64,000 bases of DNA from Conus ventricosus (Eukaryota > Mollusca > Gastropoda > Neogastropoda > Conidae). Made by a program: the position numbers and the translations under genes. Numbering within the stretch: the stretch's first letter is position 1; each line of letters begins with the position of its first letter. Positions 58,743 through 64,000 of the stretch are shown piece after piece. Where the stretch lies: assembly GCA_018398815.1 (NCBI GenBank), contig CM031603.1, positions 1,388,488-1,452,487 of the forward strand, given 5' to 3'. The notes under the pieces are model-generated. The model saw only the letters and a list, made by a program, of their open reading frames with translations, searched no databases and was not told where the DNA came from.

Positions 58743-59275
58743 TATTTTAAGAACTTAAATTTAAATTTTTTTTGATAAAACATGGAGGATTATTATTTGT
58801 TTAAAAAAGATGAAGTCAATAAATAAAGACATGGAGTCTAAAAAGACATTTCCATAGACCAGAATTGTAATCAATGCGGTTGCTTAGGATGTAAGAACTT
58901 CATTAAAATCTATGCTAACCGATCTCACACCAAGGGCGTTTAAGCAAGACATCCTCAACGACAACGCGTTTTTGAGGCGTGTGTGTACTATATTAGACAT
59001 TTACTATTTAAAGATAAAAACATAGATTGTATTTTTTGATAATTATAAGATAACTTGAATAAGAACTTGAGTAAAAACTTGATTAAGAACTTTATTAAGA
59101 ACTTGGGGTAACTTAATTAAGAACTTAATTAAAGAACTTGTAGTGACTTGATTAAAACTTAACTAAGAACTTAAGGCGACTTAAGGCAACTTAATCAAGA
59201 CTTATTAAAAACTTGAGGAGACTTAATTAAGAACTTAATAAATAATTATAAGTTGAAGAGACTTGATTAAGAACT
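58743..59275. repeat. AT-rich right-end region with TTAAGAACTT iterations
   Basis: From 59,040 to 59,275 the words AAGAACTT, ACTTGATTAA, ACTTAATTAAGAACTT recur roughly every 10-25 bases, about fifteen times. An isolated TTAAGAACTTAA lies at about 58,746. TTAATTAA palindromes are embedded. No long ORF is present, though 58,860-58,950 encodes a short Cys-rich run in one frame. It may be a subterminal iteron region of the element. That is inference only. Confidence 0.6.
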
Positions 59276-59606
59276 TAGAAACCTGCACTACACTACACTG
59301 CACAGCACTAACTACACTGCACTACACTACACTACACAGCACTGCACTACACTACACTGCACAGCACTACACTACACTGCACTACACTACACTACACAGC
59401 ACTGCACTACACTACACTACACAGCACTGCACTACACTACACTACACACCGCTGCTCAGCCCTCTCAACACGCTCTTCAGGTGGTTCACGCTGCACTACA
59501 CTGCACTGCGCTGCACTGCACTACACAACCCTGCACTACACATCACTGCACTACACAACACTACACACACAGCACTACACTACACAGCACTACACTGCAC
59601 TGGATC
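59276..59606 (+). repeat. ACTAC/ACTGC/ACAGC pentanucleotide microsatellite
   Basis: Five-base words, CACTA, CACTG and CACAG, in irregular succession, interrupted at 59,448-59,490 by unrelated sequence. The frames 59,263-59,658 and 59,481-59,876 are largely its translation. Confidence 0.93.
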
Positions 59607-60289
59607 GCAGCGCCGTTCAGCTCAAGCTTTGCTAAACAAGACGACTGTTACACTGTAAAACACAGGCTGGTTTTATCTCGCTACTGGCGCATGCCCAATG
59701 CACTTGAAGAGAGTGAGGTATGTAGAATTGTTTACAACGACACAGCTGGCATGGTCCCAGCAAGTCAGCTAAGCGAACCAAGTCAATGTCAGGCAGCCGC
59801 AAAGTGTGTCTGTGATGTCACTACAGCGTACTGCCGGCAGGCTGGTTTTATCTTGCTGGACTCAAGTACACTGTAATTAAGTATCACGTGACGGTCTATT
59901 GACGGGTCTCTGCAGGTGTGTGGAAAATCCGGCCAGCTTTGCCTAGTGTTTGTCTTGTCATATGCTTGACGCGCGCTACTGTTTCGGGAGAGAGGTTATC
60001 GTCATGCGCGCGCTCGCGCCGAATGTCGGTATGTGCGGCGGTTGTTGTTTTCATTGCATTGTGTCCGGGTGTGGATTTTATGCCAGAAATATAACTTGGT
60101 TTAAAAAAACTTTAAAGAGCAGTTAAAGATGAAAATGATGTTTTTTGAAAACGATCAGGAAAACGCAGGATTAAGCAAAAATTAAAATCTGAACAGTTTA
60201 GTAAATTAGTATTAAAAACGGATAACCCTACACAGTATGTTTGTTTGTAGATAATCGTTATTTTTTGGTTATTGGGAAATCTTACTGTC
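59607..60289. other. Non-repetitive stretch, no gene seen
   Basis: Contains TCACGTGACGGTCT at 59,884-59,897, shared with the interior of the MITE-like element (52,161-52,174), and GCGCGC-rich sequence near 60,000. No ORF is convincing. Confidence 0.45.
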
Positions 60290-60378
60290 AGAGAACAGGA
60301 AAAGGCGGCTTTTAGGTCACTTTCGCCGAAACTGGTTGAGGGTGAAAGTGAGTTAAAAGCCGCCTTTTCCTGTTCTCT
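60290..60378. repeat. 38-bp inverted repeat (hairpin), 35 of 38 paired
   Basis: 60,290-60,327 and 60,341-60,378 are reverse complements except for three positions, with a 13-base loop. The outer 25 bases of each arm are perfectly paired (AGAGAACAGGAAAAGGCGGC...). Transcribed, it would fold into a long stem. No adjacent gene explains it. Confidence 0.9.
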
Positions 60379-61224
60379 CAGCTACATAAAAACATTTTTA
60401 AGTTCCTTTTGTCGTTAAACAAGAGTAACATGCTGAGTTGTGCACTATCTAGGCATATCAGCATCTCACATGCAGATGACCTACACATACCTGGTGATGG
60501 ATTGACGTAGAAAAGAGATTAATTGACTGATAATGACGGCGTGGTGTTGTGTCCATATGTGACGGACAGCCTAACAGGATGACAACTGTTGTAAAGTCAT
60601 ACAAACTGGGCACCATATATCCTACACTCACGTTCATCAGGTGAAAAAGTACACAGTACAATTTGTCCTGTAGACATGGGGCGCAAACTGAAGAATGTAA
60701 AAGCATAGTTCTGCCTTTTCTTTAGCAACAAATTTACCACCACCAGCAAGTACGGGTACCTCCCCAAAGGGTATGAAGTTTCATTGTTTTACTTTTCTTT
60801 TCAATATTTGTTCAGTCAGTCCATCATATTTCTCACAGTTGATTTCCCTATAAATCGCTCAGGATCATGTTCGTCTCTAAACGCACATTTCTGTGAGCTG
60901 CTCAAGTGAGCTGAACTTCCGACGCACCACCGACTTCAAATCTATGAAAAATAAATACTCCCGTATTTGCACTTGTTTCGTCACACCATCTGACCTATTT
61001 ATTATTTTCACAGTCTACCATGACTCCAAGCCAAAGTTTTCTTGCAGGTCGCCAAGTTGCAAAATGTTTTGTTCCTCCAGTTATGATGAACATCTTTCAT
61101 TTGCCGTTTCAGCATCATATCTGGGCAGCACTTCATCTACACTCTTGGTTCATTTTAAGTGGGATATTTGAGTGTGCGTGGCAGCATGATTTTTTATGGT
61201 AGCCACAGGCACACCACCGGGTAA
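60379..61224. other. Non-repetitive stretch, no gene seen
   Basis: Short frames on both strands (for example 60,893-61,171 plus and 60,458-60,706 minus) lack recognisable motifs and splice context. Nothing further can be supported. Confidence 0.45.
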
Positions 61225-61274
61225 TGGTGGTGGTGGTGAGGGCGGCGGAGGTGGCGGTGGTGGTGGTGGTGGTT
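61225..61274. repeat. GGT/GGC trinucleotide repeat
   Basis: (GGT)n with GGC variants, about 16 units. It reads poly-His on the minus strand in a spurious frame. Confidence 0.92.
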
Positions 61275-61381
61275 TATGTCGTTCCCAGGTTTCCATGGAC
61301 AATAGACGTCAAAGGAGGCCGTAAAAGTATTTGCTGATATGTAATTAAGTTTTATTGTCCCAGAAGAAAGTCTCCACTTGT

Positions 61382-61577
<196 letters not shown>

Positions 61578-61754
61578 TAGATAGATAGACAGGACAGATG
61601 GATATACTTGACAGGAAATAGTTACTAATTCTTTACGATAAATCATTGGACTCTTGTGGAACGGTTATGGCGAATACTGACACTTATCGACAAATATTAG
61701 ATATTGATCGATATTTACGCTGAAAGATGATTAATGATACGAAAGTGTCTTCAA

Positions 61755-62205
61755 CGATGAACAATAATCAATATGATGATTGGAAACGGTAGACAATGAT
61801 CAATGTGATGATAGTTGACGATAGACAATAATCAATGCGATGATAGTTAGCGGTAGACAGTGATCAATATTATTATAGTTAACCTTAGACAATGATTAAT
61901 ATGATGTAGTTAACGACAGACGATGATCATTAGGATGATAGTTAATGGTAGACAGTAATCAATCTGACGATAATCAACGGTAGACATAATCAATGTGATG
62001 ATAGTTAACTGCAGACAATAATCATTATGATGATAGCTAACAATAGACAATAATCATTATGATTTATAGTAAACGACAGACAATAATCAATATGTGATAG
62101 TTAACGATAGACAATGATCAATATGATAATAGTTAACGGTAGACAATAATCAATATGATGAAAGTTAATGGTAGTTAGTGGCTTAATCAATATGATGGGC
62201 AGTTA
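61755..62205 (+). repeat. ~32-bp degenerate array
   Basis: The unit contains GATAGTTAACGGTAGACAAT and AATCAATATGAT, about 13 diverged copies. A 21-base word GTTAATGGTAGTTAGTGGCT(T) at 62,164-62,184 recurs at 62,420-62,440. It flanks about 235 bases of unrelated A-rich-start sequence, possibly an insertion. Confidence 0.88.
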
Positions 62206-62578
62206 ATGGTAAAAAAATAAAAATAAAATAAATAAAATAACAGTTTTCATTGTGGATTGTGCTGTGTTAAGGGAAGTATTGTTTTTGATCTCCTTTCTCT
62301 CTTGTCCTGTGTTTGTTGAAAAAGGCGCTTTCGCCGAAAATATCCAGAAGTTTTGTGGTGTCCTTTGTAAATAAAATAACGTCACTTTACACTTGTTGTG
62401 TGTTGTTTGTTTGTTGATAGTTAATGGTAGTTAGTGGCTTTTGGCGAGGAGTTTACACGACTACAAGGGGAAAAAACGCATGTAAAGGAAGGTTCGGAAA
62501 CAGACAGATTCATGAACAAGGAGAAAAACAAAGAAAAGAACGTCTTGAACGATTGAACGGTTAACAAGAAAGACGGAC

Positions 62579-62690
62579 CAGCCGCAGTGGCGAAGTGGTT
62601 AGCGTCGCGGGACTCCCAGCGCTGAGGTCGTGAGTTCGATTCCCATCAGAGCATGTGGGACTTTTCTGGCCTGACTGGCTCCTACCCAGC
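62579..62690 (+). mobile_element. tRNA-like SINE head (fragment)
   Basis: An A box (TGGCGAAGTGGTTAGCG, 62,588-62,604) and a B box (GAGTTCGATTCC, 62,632-62,643) with tRNA-like spacing are followed by CATGTGGGACTTTTCTGG and then directly by a minisatellite. No SINE 3' module is seen. The acceptor ends do not pair well, so it is not a tRNA gene. Confidence 0.7.
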
Positions 62691-63166
62691 AATGTGTTTG
62701 GTTTAAACAGTATTTCATGTCAATATTGTCACAATGTGTTTGGTTTTTAAACAGTATTCCATGTCAACATTGTCACAAATGTGTTTGGTTTAAACAGTAT
62801 TCCATGTCACATTGTCACAAATGTGTTTGGTTTAACAGTATTCCATGTAAACATTGTCACACATGTGTTTGGTTTAAACAGTATTTCATGTCAACATTGT
62901 CACAATGTGTTTGGTTTAACAGTATTTCATGTCAACATTGTCACAAATGTGTTTGGTTTAAACAGTATTTCATGACAACATTGTCACACATGTGTTTGGT
63001 TTAAACAGTATTTCATGTCAACATTGTAACACATGTGTTTGGTTTAAACAGTATTTCATGTCAACATTGTCACAAATGTGTTTGGTTTAAACAGTATTTC
63101 ATGTCGACATTGTCACACATGTGTTTGGTTTAACAGTATTTCATGTCAACATTGTCACAAATGTTA
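62691..63166 (+). repeat. 43-bp minisatellite, about 11 copies
   Basis: The unit contains TGTGTTTGGTTTAAACAGTA and TTTCATGTCAACATTGTCAC. GTTTAAAC is a palindrome. It begins within the sequence downstream of the SINE head. Confidence 0.95.
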
Positions 63167-63569
63167 CAGGAGTAAATGGGACAGGGCAACAAGAAATCCT
63201 TATATAAGGTCTGTCTTAAGAGTGAATGTACACAATGAATTTGCGACGGACGTCTGAACAGCAAAGCATTTTAGTATGCAATGTGAATTTTTAAACAGGA
63301 AAAACAAAAAAAAAACAAACAAACAACAAACCAAGTATAAATAAACATCAAACAGAACCGACAACAGGAGTGAAAAATAAATGATGAAGAGGTAATAGAA
63401 AAGTACGTAAGTGTGACGAAAGTGGGGGGTATGCCAAGTTATACAGAAAAGAGGGCAACCAGTTTCTATGACTGAATATCGGCTCGCGGGACTGTCAGTT
63501 CATGAGTCTTGTCAATAACAGGTCAGGACGCAATTCTAAATGTTAACTAAGCTCCATTAAGAATGCAGA
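63167..63569. other. A-rich stretch, probably LINE 3' flank
   Basis: Contains A-rich sequence at 63,298-63,345. It lies 3' of the minus-strand LINE fragment. No gene is seen. Confidence 0.5.
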
Positions 63570-63990
63570 CTAGTGACGATGAGAAAGAGAAAGACACAAT
63601 AACAGCAGGTCAACAAATCCACATATGTACGCCGATGTGACCACAGGGGCAGTTGAAAATAGTCTTAGGAATTTATGTTGCAAATCAAAACGCTTTGTTA
63701 GAGAAATAAATTTTGTGAACAATTTCAAAATATGAATATTAGTTTCCATGTTGAAAGAACCATTGCCAAATAGCAAATTACGAACAGAAATCAGTTCTCT
63801 AGGAAGGCTGTGGATGGTGTTTGTTTGATGTATAGTGTACAAAGGACAGTACAAGAGGAAGTGTTCGGCAGTTTATTGGTGATAAGTACACGCACATGAT
63901 GGATCGTTATGAATGTGGCGATTGTACAGGTCATAACTTAGTTCACTCATTGCAAGCTGAGTCGACAGTGAATTATTTGTTCCTTTCTAT
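63570..63990 (-). pseudogene. Non-LTR retrotransposon ORF2 C-terminus (fragment)
   Basis: Minus-strand reading with a Cys-x-Cys (about 63,885-63,893) and then EHFLLYCPLY (63,841-63,870). This is the CxC...H...C zinc-knuckle and following helix seen after the reverse transcriptase domain in CR1/Jockey-like LINEs. An in-frame TAA lies between the two halves (about 63,876), and the frame then runs to a stop at 63,570. The upstream reverse transcriptase would lie beyond the window. Clade assignment is tentative. Confidence 0.65.
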
Positions 63991-64000
63991 TTCCGTGGTA

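Larger units (their letters stand above)
53084..59275. mobile_element. Compact, decayed Polinton/Maverick-like element
   Basis: AT-richer than everything to its left. It combines a protein-primed-type family B DNA polymerase (+) with a retrovirus-like integrase (-), the defining pair of Polintons/Mavericks and related adintovirus-like elements. Four small ORFs accompany them. I find no major or minor capsid, adenovirus-type protease or FtsK/HerA packaging ATPase between the gap and 59,275. The right end is marked by TTAAGAACTT-like iterations. The left end is in or beyond the N gap, so terminal inverted repeats and the target duplication cannot be tested. Both enzymes are frameshifted, so this copy is probably inactive. 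Confidence 0.75.

Noticed and set aside
59481..59876. 131-codon open frame
   Set aside because: The first third is the pentanucleotide repeat. The rest has no recognisable domain and may be a MITE relic.
62579..62660. Functional tRNA gene
   Set aside because: tRNA-like promoter boxes are present without a closed acceptor stem. It is better explained as a SINE head.

Overview
This is a repeat-dominated stretch of a eukaryotic nuclear genome. It has no operons, ribosome-binding sites, rRNA genes or credible tRNA genes. Dense CA/GA/TTCA simple repeats, dozens of minisatellite arrays, tRNA-derived SINEs, LINE 3' ends and a Polinton/Maverick-type DNA polymerase plus integrase point to an invertebrate animal. 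A marine mollusc is my best guess, but the sequence cannot prove it. Two runs of N (1000 at 41,077-42,076 and 100 at 52,984-53,083) show that this is scaffolded assembly.

Layout. 1-2,033: C-rich low complexity, a GA tract, a possible coding exon (514-787) and a 115-bp tandem array. 2,034-12,040: CA/GT microsatellites alternating with independent 37-50 bp minisatellites, a possible terminal exon on the minus strand (4,608-4,811) and a complete tRNA-derived SINE inserted in one array (9,949-10,484). 12,040-20,245: a pyrimidine-rich block with 44-, 32-, 42- and 44-bp arrays and a 2.3-kb array built of TC-initial tetranucleotides. 20,280-38,760: a G-rich then C-rich chain of at least ten arrays, many sharing one core, with a roughly 300-bp tract that is almost pure G. 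38,770-41,076: mostly non-repetitive sequence ending at the 1000-N gap. 42,077-52,760: a second, shorter copy of the whole 21,090-41,076 block in the same order. It carries its own LINE insertion and an inverted-repeat element, and it lacks about 3.3 kb of arrays. It is either a real tandem segmental duplication or two haplotypes laid end to end.

53,084-59,275 is the only gene-rich part. It is a decayed, compact Polinton/Maverick-like element with a broken family B DNA polymerase (+), a 105-residue unknown ORF (-), a broken retroviral-type integrase (-), a small membrane/coiled-coil ORF (-), and two overlapping small ORFs (+), the second with a membrane segment. It ends in an AT-rich zone of TTAAGAACTT-like iterations. 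No capsid, protease or packaging ATPase is visible. 59,276-64,000 returns to simple repeats, minisatellites, a strong 38-bp hairpin, a SINE head and a LINE 3' fragment on the minus strand.

Except for the element and two putative exons I see no coding content. Nearly all long open frames lie in tandem repeats. Unit lengths and copy numbers are hand counts and approximate.
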